Notes: generated from the sequence alone by a model not told the origin. Counted from the stretch's first letter, positions 24,606 through 34,682 are shown. The stretch is DNA of 59,282 nt from Planctomycetaceae bacterium (GCA_021732845.1 JAKFUF010000028.1:1-59282); one strand, 5' to 3'. A program made the numbers and translations.

Positions 24606-25982
24606 ATGGCGACAAAGCATGCAGGGGCGGCCGCACTGTTCGTGAAGAACGACGAGCGGGCCCACTGGCACGATCAGGCGTTGTGGTTCGTCCGCGTCAA
24701 GCGCGACCGCGCCGCGCAGTCCCTCCCTGAATGGGAGACATTGCGGGAGACTGCCTCGGCCATCAAGGCGCACACCATGTCGCGGCTGGGTGACTACCTG
24801 GAGGAGTTCGAGCGCAACGCGCAGAAGCTGGGGGCCCATGTCCACTGGGCGAAGGATGCCGCCGAACACAATGAGATTGTGCTGCGGATCCTGCAGTCGC
24901 ACGGTGTGAAGAAGGTCGTCAAAAGCAAGTCGATGCTGACCGAGGAGTGCCATCTCAATCCGTATCTTGAGCGTCACGGCATGGAGGTCGTCGACACGGA
25001 TCTGGGCGAGCGGATCGTACAGTTGCTGAAGCAACCGCCGAGCCACATCGTGCTGCCGGCGATTCACATCCGCAAAGAAGAAATCGGTGACCTGTTTCAC
25101 GAACATCTGCATACCGAAGCCGGAGCGTCGGATCCCAAATACCTGGCCGAGGCGGCTAGGCAGCATCTGCGGGAAAAGTTCATGCAGGCCGATGCCGGGA
25201 TCACCGGGGTGAACTTCGCCATCGCCGAGACCGGTGGCTTCGTGGTCTGCACCAACGAGGGCAACGCCGACCTCGGCGTGTCGCTGCCCAAGCTGCACAT
25301 CGCCTGCATGGGCATCGAAAAGTTTCTGCCCAAGGCCGAGCATCTGGGGGTCTTTCTCAGGTTGCTGGCGCGGTCGGCCACGGGGCAGCCGGTGACGACA
25401 TATTCTTCACATTTTCATGGACCAGCCCCCGGCGGCGAACTGCACATCGTGCTGGTGGACAACGGCCGCAGCGCGATCTTGGGCAGCGACGAGTTTCGCC
25501 GCTCGCTCAACTGCATTCGTTGCGGGGCGTGCATGAATACCTGCCCGGTTTACCGTCGCAGCGGCGGGCATAGCTACCATGCCACCGTGCCCGGCCCCAT
25601 CGGTTCGATCCTCTCGCCGGCGCGCGATGCCAAGAAGTATGCGGACCTGCCGCAGGCCTGCAGCCTGTGCGGTTCCTGCACCGATGTCTGTCCGGTCAAG
25701 ATTGACCTGCATCACCAGTTGCTGGCCTGGCGCGGAGAAATCGGCCGCCGTGGCCTGCTGCCGATGTCCAAGAAACTTCCGATGCTAGGCCTCGCGTTTC
25801 TTCTGAAGCGCCCGTGGCTGTATTCCCTGGCGGGCCGCGTGGGCCGCTGGTTCATGCCACTCGTCCCGCGGTTTCTGCTGTATAATCCCTTGAACGCCTG
25901 GGGCCGCCAGCGCGAGTTGCCCAAGCCACCCCGCCACAGTTTCCGCGAACTTTATGCACGACGAAACCAAAAGCCGCGCTGA
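24606..25982 (+). CDS. lutB: Lactate utilization protein B (iron-sulfur protein)
   Basis: A 458-residue LutB. The N-terminal LutB/LutC-like domain (about 60-290: VKSKSMLTEECHLNPYLE, GITGVNFAIAETGGFVVCTN) precedes two 4Fe-4S motifs: CIRCGACMNTCP (303-314) and CSLCGSCTDVCP (352-363). A C-terminal domain of about 85 residues includes LGLAFLLKRPWLYSL. It relays electrons in L-lactate oxidation to pyruvate. The 3' end overlaps lutC by 29 bp, showing translational coupling. Confidence 0.94.
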   Translation: MATKHAGAAALFVKNDERAHWHDQALWFVRVKRDRAAQSLPEWETLRETASAIKAHTMSRLGDYLEEFERNAQKLGAHVHWAKDAAEHNEIVLRILQSHGVKKVVKSKSMLTEECHLNPYLERHGMEVVDTDLGERIVQLLKQPPSHIVLPAIHIRKEEIGDLFHEHLHTEAGASDPKYLAEAARQHLREKFMQADAGITGVNFAIAETGGFVVCTNEGNADLGVSLPKLHIACMGIEKFLPKAEHLGVFLRLLARSATGQPVTTYSSHFHGPAPGGELHIVLVDNGRSAILGSDEFRRSLNCIRCGACMNTCPVYRRSGGHSYHATVPGPIGSILSPARDAKKYADLPQACSLCGSCTDVCPVKIDLHHQLLAWRGEIGRRGLLPMSKKLPMLGLAFLLKRPWLYSLAGRVGRWFMPLVPRFLLYNPLNAWGRQRELPKPPRHSFRELYARRNQKPR

Positions 25983-26559
25983 CATTCTGCAGTCCGTGCG
26001 GCAATACAACCCCGGTCCGGTCGAGATGCCTTCGCTCAATCGCGAATGGATCGCCTACGCCGATCGCGTCCAGCAGTTCTCCGACACCCTGCAGTTTGTG
26101 GGCGGAACGTGCGTCCCCGTTCCCGACCTGGCGGCGGTGCGCGCGTATCTGCAGAACTTCGAGCCATATACCGCGGCAAAGTTCGTCTATTCGTTGCTGC
26201 CCGATGTCATTGAGAGCACGCGCGACATTGCCGCCATCAGCGACCCGCACGACCTGGAGGCGATTGATCTGGCATTAGTCCCCGGTGACTTTGCCGTCGC
26301 GGAAAATGGGGCGGTGTGGGTCACAGATCGGGATCTCAAACACCAACGGGCGGCGTTGTTCCTCGCCCAGCATCTCACGCTGGTGGTGCGGCGGGATGAA
26401 CTGCTGGACAACATGCATCAGGCCTACCAGCGGCTGCAGTTCGAGGGCGTCGGCTTTGGGACATTCCTGTCTGGGCCGTCAAAAACGGCGGACATCGAAC
26501 AATCCCTCGTGATCGGCGCGCATGGTCCGCGGTCGCTGATTGTGTTTCTGGTAGGATGA
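25954..26559 (+). CDS. lutC: Lactate utilization protein C
   Basis: A 201-residue LutC/YkgG family protein. Typical segments are VVRRDELLDNMHQAYQRL, ISDPHDLEAIDLALVPGDFA, VAENGAVWVTD and the closing SLVIGAHGPRSLIVFLV. It overlaps the lutB 3' end, as in other lutABC operons, and likely completes the lactate oxidase complex. The ATTTTCGATC 3'-end motif follows shortly after the stop. Confidence 0.9.
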   Translation: MHDETKSRADILQSVRQYNPGPVEMPSLNREWIAYADRVQQFSDTLQFVGGTCVPVPDLAAVRAYLQNFEPYTAAKFVYSLLPDVIESTRDIAAISDPHDLEAIDLALVPGDFAVAENGAVWVTDRDLKHQRAALFLAQHLTLVVRRDELLDNMHQAYQRLQFEGVGFGTFLSGPSKTADIEQSLVIGAHGPRSLIVFLVG

Positions 26560-26605
26560 ACGGCATTTGTGATTTTCGATCGATGGGCTCGGAACCGGAC
26601 GCAGC

Positions 26606-28885
26606 ATGAGTGGGCCAACGGTGTCGGCAGCGGAGCAGTCGCCCGGGGCATCAGTGCCCGAAGTTTTGGCGGCGGCGGTTGGGCATCACCAGGCGGGGCG
26701 GCTGCCAGCAGCGGAAGAGATGTACCGGCGGGTGTTGGTGGCTGAGCCACACAATGCGGATGCACTGCACTTGTTGGGAGTCATTGCCCACCAGGTCAAC
26801 CAGCATGACGCCGCCGCTGAATATGTATTGCAGGCGCTGAGCCACGCCCCCAATCAGGCGGATTATTACAACACCCTGGGCAATGCCCGTCGCGGACAGG
26901 GGCGTTTGGACGAGGCGATTGACGCTTATCAGCAGGCGCTTCGCGTCCAGCCAGCGCTGGTCGAGGCGCACTACAATCTGGGTAATTCCCACCTGCTGAA
27001 AAAGGCCCCGGAGGCTGCGGAGGCCTGTTTTCGCCGCGTGCTGGAACTCGCCCCCGGACATGTCGAGGCGCACGTCGAACTGGGCAACGCGCGGCAGAAA
27101 CAGGGCAGTCTCGACGACGCCCTCGCGTGCTTTCGCCGTGCCCTGAACCTGAAGCCTGACTGCCTGGCAGCGCAGCAATACCTGGGAAGCGTGCTGGCGA
27201 AAATGGGACGGCTGGACGACGCGCTGGCGGCCTTGAGCCGCGCGCTGGTCCTGGAACCGGCCAATGCCATCACGCTTGGCAACCTGGGAAATGTCTACAG
27301 TCGCAAGGCGGATTTTGCGGCGGCGATCGCGTGTTATCACCTGGCCATCCAGTGCCGGCCCGATTTTATCAGCGCCCATTATGGACTGGGAAACGCCCTC
27401 TACCTGCAGAACCGTGTGACGGAGTCGATCGACAGCTTCCAGCGGGTGCTGGAGCTGCAGCCCGATCATATTGGAGCCATGTGCAACCTGGTCATGCAGC
27501 GGCTGTCGAACTGCGATTGGCGCGATGTCCCCGCGCTCTCCCAGCAGATCCTCGACGTGGCTCAAAGCCCGCAGGGAACCTCAGGCAATGTCCTGAGCAT
27601 GAGCATTTCCTCGCTCGTGGCGTTTTACCTGCCCGTGAAATTCACCGCCGAACTGCACCTCAAGATTGCCAGACACCGGGCAACACTCGTCGCCAGATCC
27701 GTCGAAAAACAACAGGAGCCCCGCCCCTGGCAGAATCCCGCCGTTCCGAAGGCGAAGCCGAAGTTGACCATCGGCTACCTCTCTGCGGACTTTCGCGTCC
27801 ACGCCGTTGCTTTTCTCGTGGCCGAACTGTTCGAGCAACATGACCGCAGCCGCTTCCAGACGATCGCCTATTCCTATGGCGAAAATGACGGCAGCCCGAT
27901 GCGCAAAAGGCTCGAGCAGGGGGTGGACCAGTTTGTCGACATCCGCTCCTGGTCCCATGCGGACGCTGCCCGGCGCATCGCGGCCGACAACGTCGACATC
28001 CTGGTCGATCTGACCGGCTACACACGCGATGGCCGCACCGAAATCCCGGCCCTGCGGCCAGCCCCAATCCAGGTGAATTTCCTGGGCTTTCCGGGCACGA
28101 TGGGGGCCAGCTTCATCGACTACATTCTGGTCGACAAGTTCGTCGTCCCATCCGATCAGCAGCCGTTTTACGCCGAGAAGCTCGTCCATCTGCCGGGCAG
28201 TTATCAGGTCAACGACAGCCGGCGGGAAGTCGCCCCGACTCCCACCCGGGCGCAGTGCGGGCTGCCGGAGTCCGGCTTCGTGTTCTGTTCGTTCAACAAC
28301 AACTTCAAGATCACGCTGGACATCTTTGAAATTTGGATGCGGATGCTGCAGGCCGTGCCGGGCAGTGTCCTCTGGCTGTATGAAGGAAACTCAGTGGTCG
28401 CTGGCAATTTGCGGCGAGAAGCCGCGGCCGCCGGGGTCGAAGCCAGCCGGCTCGTGTTCGCGCGTCCGCTGCCGAACGCGAAGCATCTGGCCCGGCAAAA
28501 GCTCGCCGACCTGTTTCTCGACACCTTTCCCTACACCTCGCACACCGTCGCCAGCGATGCACTGTGGGCCGGCTGTCCGCTCATCACGATCGCCGGAGAC
28601 ACGTTCGCCTCGCGTGTGGCGGGCAGCCTGCTGACGACGCTCGGCCTGCCGGAACTGGTGACCCGCAGCCACGCGGAGTATGAACAACTGGCGCTGCACC
28701 TGGCCCTCAATCCGGCGCGATTGAGTGACCTGAGAACGCGGCTCGATGTCGCGCGCACCACTTCATCGCTGTTTAACGCCGAACACTTTGCCCGCAAGAT
28801 CGAACGGGCCTATGCAAGGATGTGGGAGATTTACGCGGCCGGGGAGCAGCCACGGGCCTTTCGGGTGGAAGAAGCCCGCGATTGA
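26606..28885 (+). CDS. TPR protein with O-GlcNAc transferase-like (GT41/SPY) domain
   Basis: A 759-residue protein. The N-terminal half has about seven tetratricopeptide repeats (residues ~15-300; examples YYNTLGNARRGQGRLDEAI, AHYNLGNSHLLKKAPEAAE, TLGNLGNVYSRKADFAAAI). The C-terminal half (about 375-745) is a GT41-type glycosyltransferase: IGYLSADFRVHAVAFLVAEL, VDILVDLTGYTRDGR, PIQVNFLGFPGTMG, FIDYILVDKFV, FCSFNNNFKI and the nucleotide-sugar site TSHTVASDALWAGCPLIT. It probably transfers a sugar to protein Ser/Thr; the acceptor is unknown. It starts 46 bp after lutC but appears functionally unrelated. Confidence 0.9.
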   Translation: MSGPTVSAAEQSPGASVPEVLAAAVGHHQAGRLPAAEEMYRRVLVAEPHNADALHLLGVIAHQVNQHDAAAEYVLQALSHAPNQADYYNTLGNARRGQGRLDEAIDAYQQALRVQPALVEAHYNLGNSHLLKKAPEAAEACFRRVLELAPGHVEAHVELGNARQKQGSLDDALACFRRALNLKPDCLAAQQYLGSVLAKMGRLDDALAALSRALVLEPANAITLGNLGNVYSRKADFAAAIACYHLAIQCRPDFISAHYGLGNALYLQNRVTESIDSFQRVLELQPDHIGAMCNLVMQRLSNCDWRDVPALSQQILDVAQSPQGTSGNVLSMSISSLVAFYLPVKFTAELHLKIARHRATLVARSVEKQQEPRPWQNPAVPKAKPKLTIGYLSADFRVHAVAFLVAELFEQHDRSRFQTIAYSYGENDGSPMRKRLEQGVDQFVDIRSWSHADAARRIAADNVDILVDLTGYTRDGRTEIPALRPAPIQVNFLGFPGTMGASFIDYILVDKFVVPSDQQPFYAEKLVHLPGSYQVNDSRREVAPTPTRAQCGLPESGFVFCSFNNNFKITLDIFEIWMRMLQAVPGSVLWLYEGNSVVAGNLRREAAAAGVEASRLVFARPLPNAKHLARQKLADLFLDTFPYTSHTVASDALWAGCPLITIAGDTFASRVAGSLLTTLGLPELVTRSHAEYEQLALHLALNPARLSDLRTRLDVARTTSSLFNAEHFARKIERAYARMWEIYAAGEQPRAFRVEEARD

Positions 28886-28903
28886 CGTCAGGGCCAAACG
28901 CAA

Positions 28904-28929
28904 ACGGGAGCGGCCATGGCCACTCCCGT
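28904..28929. terminator. Bidirectional hairpin between convergent genes
   Basis: Arms ACGGGAGCGGCC / GGCCACTCCCGT meet around a two-base loop with one mismatch, between the convergent stops at 28885 and 28972. A short T run (ATATTTTG) follows on the plus strand. Likely shared terminator. Confidence 0.6.
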
Positions 28930-28971
28930 GCGATATTTTGTGGAGCGTGAACCAGTTCACGCCACCGTGGC

Positions 28972-29310
28972 TCAGCCCTTGGGGGCGGTGCGCTGCGGAA
29001 TCACGCGCTTGTTGACGTCGGTCTCCAGAACGCCGAACGCCTGTTCGTGGCGCTGCAGGGCCATGCCGAGGGCGGCCCACAGGCGCTTGGCGGTGTAGTA
29101 GTTCGTCACCAGCCGCTGAGACACCTTGACCGGAGCCTGGTTGGCACCAAACGGCTGCGGATTCAGGCCGAAATCAAGCACCAGCTCTTCCGGCGAACCG
29201 GTGACCCGCGCGAAATTGGCATAAACCGGCTGCAGACCTTCCGGCTCAATCGGGTTCGGCATTGCCTGGCCTTGTGCGGGTGCTTCTGGAGTCTCTTCCT
29301 TATTGGCCAT
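28972..29310 (-). CDS. DUF3467 family protein
   Basis: A 112-residue protein starting at ATG 29310 with GAGGA upstream. The middle shows the DUF3467 (PF11950) pattern: PVYANFARVTGSPEELVLDF, ..APVKVSQRLVTNYYTAKRL and WAALGMALQRHEQAFG. The N-terminus is Pro/Glu-rich and disordered-looking. Function unknown; the family is widespread in planctomycetes and other bacteria. It ends at the shared terminator hairpin. Confidence 0.88.
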   Translation of the reverse strand: MANKEETPEAPAQGQAMPNPIEPEGLQPVYANFARVTGSPEELVLDFGLNPQPFGANQAPVKVSQRLVTNYYTAKRLWAALGMALQRHEQAFGVLETDVNKRVIPQRTAPKG

Positions 29311-29785
29311 CGTGTTCCTCGTCATGCAAATGGGGACAAACTGTTGGGCAGCTCCGCCTCGGCTTCGTCGCACACGCGTTGGGCAAGTGTGCGTCGAAAA
29401 CGCCAACAGTCAAGTTGGAAGTTCTAGAATCAACCAGTTGGTGGTTTTACAGGTTGGTTTGAAGGGTCACAATGGCGATTCGTGCAAAATGCGACACTTT
29501 GGTTTCCCGCAATTCGGATTACGTAAAGTGGAGTGTCTGCAGGATTTACATAGACATGGTGCGATCGGGGTGGATGTGCGGAAGGGCGGCAAATACACAG
29601 ACAGGGCAGCTTGAAGCGGTGATGCCGCAGCTCTGCCAAAGGGCCTTGCACGGTTTGGGACCCAGCGGATCGAGTGCGAGACCTGCCGAGCGGATCCGCG
29701 ACAGGTGTCCCGGCACGTGCAATGTTATAGAGGTGCCTCAATTGCGGTACGCGACCAGATCCGGTCCATGCATGGAGACTCTCTG
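29311..29785. other. Intergenic region, 475 bp, divergent promoters
   Basis: It lies between the divergent DUF3467 and DUF4256 genes. It is AT-richer near 29410-29480. No gene, repeat or clear operator was seen. Confidence 0.5.
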
Positions 29786-30358
29786 ATGAAAGACGTCGAA
29801 ATACAGACACAATTCTCTCAACAACAACGTGACGAACTGCTCAAAACCTTGAAGGACCGGTTTGAGAACAACACGCACCGTCACAAGAGCGTCAAATGGC
29901 CGCTGGTGCAGGCCAAGCTCGAGGGCCATCCCGAAAAGTTGTGGTCGCTCCATGAAATGGAACGCACTGGCGGCGAACCGGATGTCGTGGTTCATGACAA
30001 ACAGGCGGGTGAATTCATTTTCTACGATTGCTCCCCGGAAACCCCCAAGGGCCGCACCAGCCTGTGCTATGACCGCGAAGCCCGGGAGTCCAGGAAAGAA
30101 CATGCGCCGAAAAACAGCGCCGTGGAGCTGGCGGCGGCCATGGGCATCGAGCTGCTGACGGAGGCGGAATACCGGCAACTGCAGACATTGGGAGAGTTCG
30201 ACTTGAAGACTTCCAGTTGGGTGAAAACCCCCGCCGACATCCGCGAACTCGGCGGCGCGTTGTTCTGCGACCGGCGTTTCGGCCATGTCTTCGTGTATCA
30301 CAATGGCGCGCAGTCCTACTACGCCGTGAGGGGGTTCCGTGGCGCGGTCAGGGTGTGA
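29786..30358 (+). CDS. DUF4256 family protein
   Basis: A 190-residue protein matching the DUF4256 pattern: LLKTLKDRFENNTHRHKSVK, WPLVQAKLEGHPEKLWSLHE, MERTGGEPDVV, GRTSLCYDREARESRKEHAP, ELLTEAEYRQLQTLGEFDLK, TSSWVKTPADIRELGGALFC and VFVYHNGAQSYYAVRGFRG. ATG 29786 follows GGAGACTCTCTG. Function unknown, probably cytoplasmic enzyme-like. Monocistronic, followed by repeat DNA. Confidence 0.88.
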   Translation: MKDVEIQTQFSQQQRDELLKTLKDRFENNTHRHKSVKWPLVQAKLEGHPEKLWSLHEMERTGGEPDVVVHDKQAGEFIFYDCSPETPKGRTSLCYDREARESRKEHAPKNSAVELAAAMGIELLTEAEYRQLQTLGEFDLKTSSWVKTPADIRELGGALFCDRRFGHVFVYHNGAQSYYAVRGFRGAVRV

Positions 30359-30457
30359 ACATTGTGCGCGAATTTTTCCGCCTGATCACAATACCGCTCG
30401 ATTAGCCGGAAAGGACTGCCCGCAAGCTGCTTAGGACCGGACAAAGAATAAAGCACG

Positions 30458-30758
30458 CTTCAAGATGCTGACCGAAGGCCGGTCTTAGGCAACGAGAAGG
30501 GGGAACCACGAATTTTCACGAATAAGACGAATGTCACGAATAACAACGCGCAGGATTCCATCACCCGCGAAGCCATGCCGGTTGATCATTCGTGATATTC
30601 GTAAGATTCGTGAAAATTCGTGGTTAATTTATGACCGTACGATTCCCGCACCGTTTTGCCAGCCCTGTCGACTTCACCACCAACTTCATCCGCTGTCCTT
30701 GATGGCGTTCGCTGCTGGTTAGGGAGACAAATGTCACAGTTATTTTTGCTGCGACCCT
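30458..30758. mobile_element. 300-bp repeated element (block A), copy 1
   Basis: Almost identical to 45505-45804 in inverse orientation: the same 63-codon spurious frame exists in both with one residue changed. The core 30504-30625 is a CACGAAT-word hairpin (AACCACGAATTTTCACGAAT pairing with GATTCGTGAAAATTCGTGGTT). The outer part (GGTGGTGAAGTCGACAGGG in reverse) is unique to these two copies. The right end reads GTCACAGTTATTTTTGC, resembling the AAGAATAACTGT end of block B. No coding capacity. Confidence 0.7.
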
Positions 30759-30768
30759 TACGACTGAA

Positions 30769-30865
30769 TCTCAAATCTCAGATCTCAAATTTCACAGTGA
30801 CTTCAGATGCCGGTCTCGTTGAGGGAACACGAAGATTATGAAATCTGAGATTTGAGATCCGAGAT
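30769..30865. repeat. Iterated-word hairpin, word AAATCTGAGATTTGAGAT
   Basis: The left arm TCTCAAATCTCAGATCTCAA pairs with GAAATCTGAGATTTGAGATC around a 40-base loop. It sits upstream of the 3' end of the SDR gene and may be its terminator. Confidence 0.6.
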
Positions 30866-30929
30866 AACAGGAGAGGCCGCAATCCTATAAAGCTATTGCC
30901 AGTGCGGCTGACCGAACGAGTGATCCGCT

Positions 30930-31685
30930 TCATCCTCCCAGGCCGGCGCCGCCGCCCAGGCCGAGGTCTTCTCCGGTGAAGCGGCCGTGCGCGGCGACGA
31001 ACAGCGCCAGCTCGGCCACTTCGTCGGGCAGATTCATCCGGCCATCCAGAGCGATTTCATTGACCGCAGCATGCACCTGTGCCGACTGGATGTCCATCAT
31101 CGTCGTGGCTGTCGGGCCGGGTGAAATGCTGTTGATCCGCACGCCGTGCCGCCGCAACTGCATGGCGGCGGCGTTGACGAAGGCGGCAATTCCGGCCTTC
31201 GTCGTATTGTACACCGGGTTCACCCGCGAGCCCGAACGGGCCTTGGTTCCGGCGATGGAGCCCAACAGGAGAATGCTGCCCCGGCCGGCGGGACGCATCA
31301 GGTCGGCAGCTGCCTTGGCGCAATAGAAGGCCCCGTTCAGGTTGACATCGACCGCGCGGTTCCACAGAGCTTCTGAAGTGTCGGCGAACGATTCGATATT
31401 CAAGATGCCGGCGGTGTAGAACAGGTAATCCGGGACCCCCGCATTCGCTTTGACAAACGCGAAAAATGCCTCCACGGCCGCCGGATCGCGGACGTCCAAT
31501 GTCCGTGTCAGAATTTTGGCCGAACCAATGGCGGCCAGCTTTTGCAATACCCGTTCGTCATGGTCGGCCACGACCAGCGTGGCTGCCTGCGAAGCCAGCG
31601 ACTGCAGGATCGACCCGCCGATTCCGCCGGCTCCAATGACGACGGCGGTGCTGTTCTTGTACTTGTCGGCAATGCGCGTGAACAC
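30930..31685 (-). CDS. Short-chain dehydrogenase/reductase (SDR)
   Basis: A 251-residue classical SDR. The cofactor-binding region is VVIGAGGIGGSILQSLA (about 15-31). LDVRDPAAVEAF, YTAGILN (in place of NAG), catalytic Ser in LLLGSIAG and the YNTTK Tyr/Lys pair (VYNTTKAGIAAF) follow; ISPGPTATTM closes the active site. It ends in an unusual Gly-rich tail, GEDLGLGGGAGLGG. The GTG start at 31685 is preceded by CAGGAG at proper spacing. NAD(P)-dependent oxidoreductase; substrate unknown. Confidence 0.9.
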   Translation of the reverse strand: MFTRIADKYKNSTAVVIGAGGIGGSILQSLASQAATLVVADHDERVLQKLAAIGSAKILTRTLDVRDPAAVEAFFAFVKANAGVPDYLFYTAGILNIESFADTSEALWNRAVDVNLNGAFYCAKAAADLMRPAGRGSILLLGSIAGTKARSGSRVNPVYNTTKAGIAAFVNAAAMQLRRHGVRINSISPGPTATTMMDIQSAQVHAAVNEIALDGRMNLPDEVAELALFVAAHGRFTGEDLGLGGGAGLGG

Positions 31686-31899
31686 TCGATTCTCCTGCCT
31701 GGGGATGGTGCGTGGATGATATGCCGAACTTCTCCACGGTTCGAGCCGGAGGCGTGGCTGCCGGCAAGGGTCAGGCCCCGCCGTCTTGCGGAGGTTGCCG
31801 CATTCGAGAATACTGCCCTGATCCTAGCCGTTCACTTCGGTCAGCGATTCAGCCACGTCAGTCTGCCGGGTTTATCCGGCTTTGCGGGGAGTTTGCAAC

Positions 31900-34440
31900 A
31901 TGCCCATGACAGTGAATGGCATTGGGACCATGTACTATGGCCGCCGCAACGACAGTTCTTACCAGGGGGAATGCCGGCAGTGCCGGCAGCCGGCGACGCT
32001 CCGGTCGTATGACACGGGACATTACTTTGTGGTGCTGTTCATTCCCCTGATCCCGCTGGGAAAAAAGCGGATTATTGACGAATGTTCGCGGTGCCAGCGG
32101 CACTGGGTCGCCAAGCAGGGTGACTACGAGGTCGCCCAGCGAAAGACCATCGCGGCCGCGCTTGAGGCCTATCAGGACGAGCCCTCTGCCGAGAAGGCCC
32201 TGCAACTCCATGCCACGCTGCTCGGGTACGGCGAACACACCCAGGCCGCCAAGTTTCGGGCCGAGGCCACGGAGGCCTATCCCGAAAATGGCGAGTTCTT
32301 TGGCGGGCTCGCCGCCCAGTTGGAACAGGTGGGCCGTACGGCGGAAGCTGGCACGTGTTACGAAAAGGCGTGGGAACTGCGGCCGGACCTGCTCTTTGTC
32401 CGCGTGGCGATGGCCTACCTCCGGATGAATGCAGGGAAACTCGACGAAGCCCGCGAGATGCTCAATTTTTTCGAAGTGCCGGGCGGTCTGCAGCAGTACG
32501 GCGCGGGTCCCGTGGACAGCCTGGCGGGATGCTATCAAGCCCAGGGAAGGCATGAGGAGGCGTTGGAGCTTTGCCAGCAAATGCTGGACGCGTTTCCGCA
32601 ACTGGGGAGGCAGTTCAAATTCCGCAAGTTTGTTCTCGTTTCGGAACAGGCACTGGAGCGGGAGGCGACGATCCTGCCCACGCAGTCGCCCGGCCTGTTT
32701 GCGCTGTTCAATCCGAAGAATGAAGCCTACTCGCCGGGCCAGCACTGGGCTGCAATTGGTGTCGTCGCCTTTGGCCTGGCGTTGATTGGCGCGGTGCTCA
32801 GCAACACGTTTATCCGCCGCAACCGCACGGTGCACCTCGTCAGTGGCTTCGCCCAGCCAGCCCAGGTTCAGATCGACGGCGGCCCGCCGATCAGCGTCCG
32901 CGGCCGCGCGACCACGACGTTGAGTGAAGGCAAGCATCATGCCAAGGTGCTCAGTCCGATTCAGACAGAGTTCGATTTCGACATGCAAACGTCGTATCTG
33001 AGCCGCTGGGACAGAAAGCCCGCATGGGTCCTCAATGTGGGCAGCACCGTCCCGCTCTTGGAAGAGACGCTGATTTATGCCACGAACCCACGGCCCGGAG
33101 TTTCAAAGTATCTGGAGATGCAGCCGTTCACCTTTATCCCACACATCGACTATCCGTTCGAGGAGCCGCCTAAAGAACTGAAGCTGGAGAGTCGTACGAG
33201 CGAGGTCAAAAAGACAAGCTTGTCGGTGCCTCCACACCAGCCCTCCGGCATCCTCGCCAGCCTGGGTACTCCCGCCGTGGCGCTGATCTATGCCGAAGAC
33301 CAACTGGCGGTTCATCCCAACGATCTGACGTTGCTGCGGAACTACGCAGACCTGGCCACGGATGAAGCCACGACCGTCCGCGTGGAAAAGTTTTTGAAGG
33401 CCGGTTTGTCGAAGCGGCCGCTGCACATTGGCTGGCACCGTGCCTATCAGGATCTGTTCAAGAAATCAGGGGGCGAACCACAGGTGATCGCCGAATACGA
33501 CGCGCTGCTGCAGGCTGAACCCGGCAATGGGGGCCTGATCTACCTGCGCGGCCGGGTCGACCCCGACGAGCAAAAGTCCGCGGAGCTGTACCGCCAGGCA
33601 GCCACAGCCGACGAACAGCTTCCCTGGCCGTGGTTTGGTTTGGCGGTTCAGGCCGGCAGCCGGGCCGACTGGCAGGAGTGCGCGCAGTGCGTCGAAATCG
33701 CGCGGGAGCGAAAACTGGACGCCGCATTGATTCAGCATCTGCGGCATGTGGCCATGCTCGCCGTCAACACCCCCAACATGGAACATGTGGCGCGGCTTGA
33801 ACTGGCCGCCGACCCCACCAATGCCGGCCTGCTGTTGCCGATGTGCGACATCCTCGCCGTGAAGGGTGACCGGGAGGGCGCAATGCACGCGCTGACGGTG
33901 TGGGAGTCGCGCTCGGCGCTTCCGGCGGATGTCAGCATCGCCGTCCGCCAGCCGGTGCTGTACATGCTGGGAGATTTCGCGGCCCTGAACAAGTCGTTGA
34001 AGGAACAGCCCGAATTCTCCGCGCCAGGCCTGAGGCGGGAAGCTCTGCTGCTGGAGGGCCGCGCCAAAGAGGCTGCCGAAGATCCGCAGCTCGTGGCTCT
34101 GAACGACGATCCCTGGGCCATGCTCAGTCTGAGCCTCGGTTTCGGTCTGGCGAAAGACCTGGACAACGCCGCCCTGTGGCGTCAGCGGGCGGCAAAACGG
34201 CTGGAACGGGAGGACACCCGTGGCAAATTCGTCGCGCAGTTGCTGACGGCCGATGCCGCCCCCACGCTCGAAGCCGCGAATGCCGTCAGCCTCTACATCA
34301 ACCACAAGCCGTTGCTGGTGGCGGCCCTCCTGCAGAAGTTTCCTGAACAACGGGCGACGTACGCTCCCTTGCTGGAAAAACTTCTGGTCAGTCGGATGCA
34401 ACCCTACCACCTCGTGAAGCGCGTATTGGATGCGCAATAG
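31900..34440 (+). CDS. Zinc-ribbon, TPR and transmembrane protein of unknown function
   Basis: An 846-residue protein. The N-terminus carries a zinc-ribbon-like pair (C25xxC28 and C62xxC65) around a hydrophobic strand pair (YFVVLFIPLIPLG). TPR-like helices follow (about 80-240: AAQLEQVGRTAEAGTCYEKA, LAGCYQAQGRHEEALELC). One membrane segment, AAIGVVAFGLALIGAVL, lies near 283-300. The rest is a large domain with PEGA-like beta segment (VQIDGGPPISVRGRATTTL) and more TPR-like helices. The ATG at 31900 has GGGGAG upstream. It may be a membrane-anchored scaffold; no family function known. Confidence 0.75.
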   Translation: MPMTVNGIGTMYYGRRNDSSYQGECRQCRQPATLRSYDTGHYFVVLFIPLIPLGKKRIIDECSRCQRHWVAKQGDYEVAQRKTIAAALEAYQDEPSAEKALQLHATLLGYGEHTQAAKFRAEATEAYPENGEFFGGLAAQLEQVGRTAEAGTCYEKAWELRPDLLFVRVAMAYLRMNAGKLDEAREMLNFFEVPGGLQQYGAGPVDSLAGCYQAQGRHEEALELCQQMLDAFPQLGRQFKFRKFVLVSEQALEREATILPTQSPGLFALFNPKNEAYSPGQHWAAIGVVAFGLALIGAVLSNTFIRRNRTVHLVSGFAQPAQVQIDGGPPISVRGRATTTLSEGKHHAKVLSPIQTEFDFDMQTSYLSRWDRKPAWVLNVGSTVPLLEETLIYATNPRPGVSKYLEMQPFTFIPHIDYPFEEPPKELKLESRTSEVKKTSLSVPPHQPSGILASLGTPAVALIYAEDQLAVHPNDLTLLRNYADLATDEATTVRVEKFLKAGLSKRPLHIGWHRAYQDLFKKSGGEPQVIAEYDALLQAEPGNGGLIYLRGRVDPDEQKSAELYRQAATADEQLPWPWFGLAVQAGSRADWQECAQCVEIARERKLDAALIQHLRHVAMLAVNTPNMEHVARLELAADPTNAGLLLPMCDILAVKGDREGAMHALTVWESRSALPADVSIAVRQPVLYMLGDFAALNKSLKEQPEFSAPGLRREALLLEGRAKEAAEDPQLVALNDDPWAMLSLSLGFGLAKDLDNAALWRQRAAKRLEREDTRGKFVAQLLTADAAPTLEAANAVSLYINHKPLLVAALLQKFPEQRATYAPLLEKLLVSRMQPYHLVKRVLDAQ

Positions 34441-34682
34441 CTCAAAATCTCGCCGCGGTGCCGATCCGTCTCTCCAAATTGCCCAGACTTCGCGGGCATC
34501 CGTGGCTCCGCGGCAACTTTGACGGATGGCATCCGTGTTTCAATCTCGCACCTGTCTGAGACGGGGCGGCCACGGTATTATTCCACTCCCCGCGGGCGGG
34601 AAGCGCCGACGTGCCCGCAAGGGAATGGTTTATGGTGAAGGGTGTGGCTGAGCCACGCGTTGCGAAAGCGAAGGGAACTCCC

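Noticed and set aside
30531-30722. 63-codon frame conserved with 45539-45730
   Set aside because: The two are nearly identical because both lie in the block A repeat; the peptide includes the CACGAAT hairpin translation and has no protein-like features.
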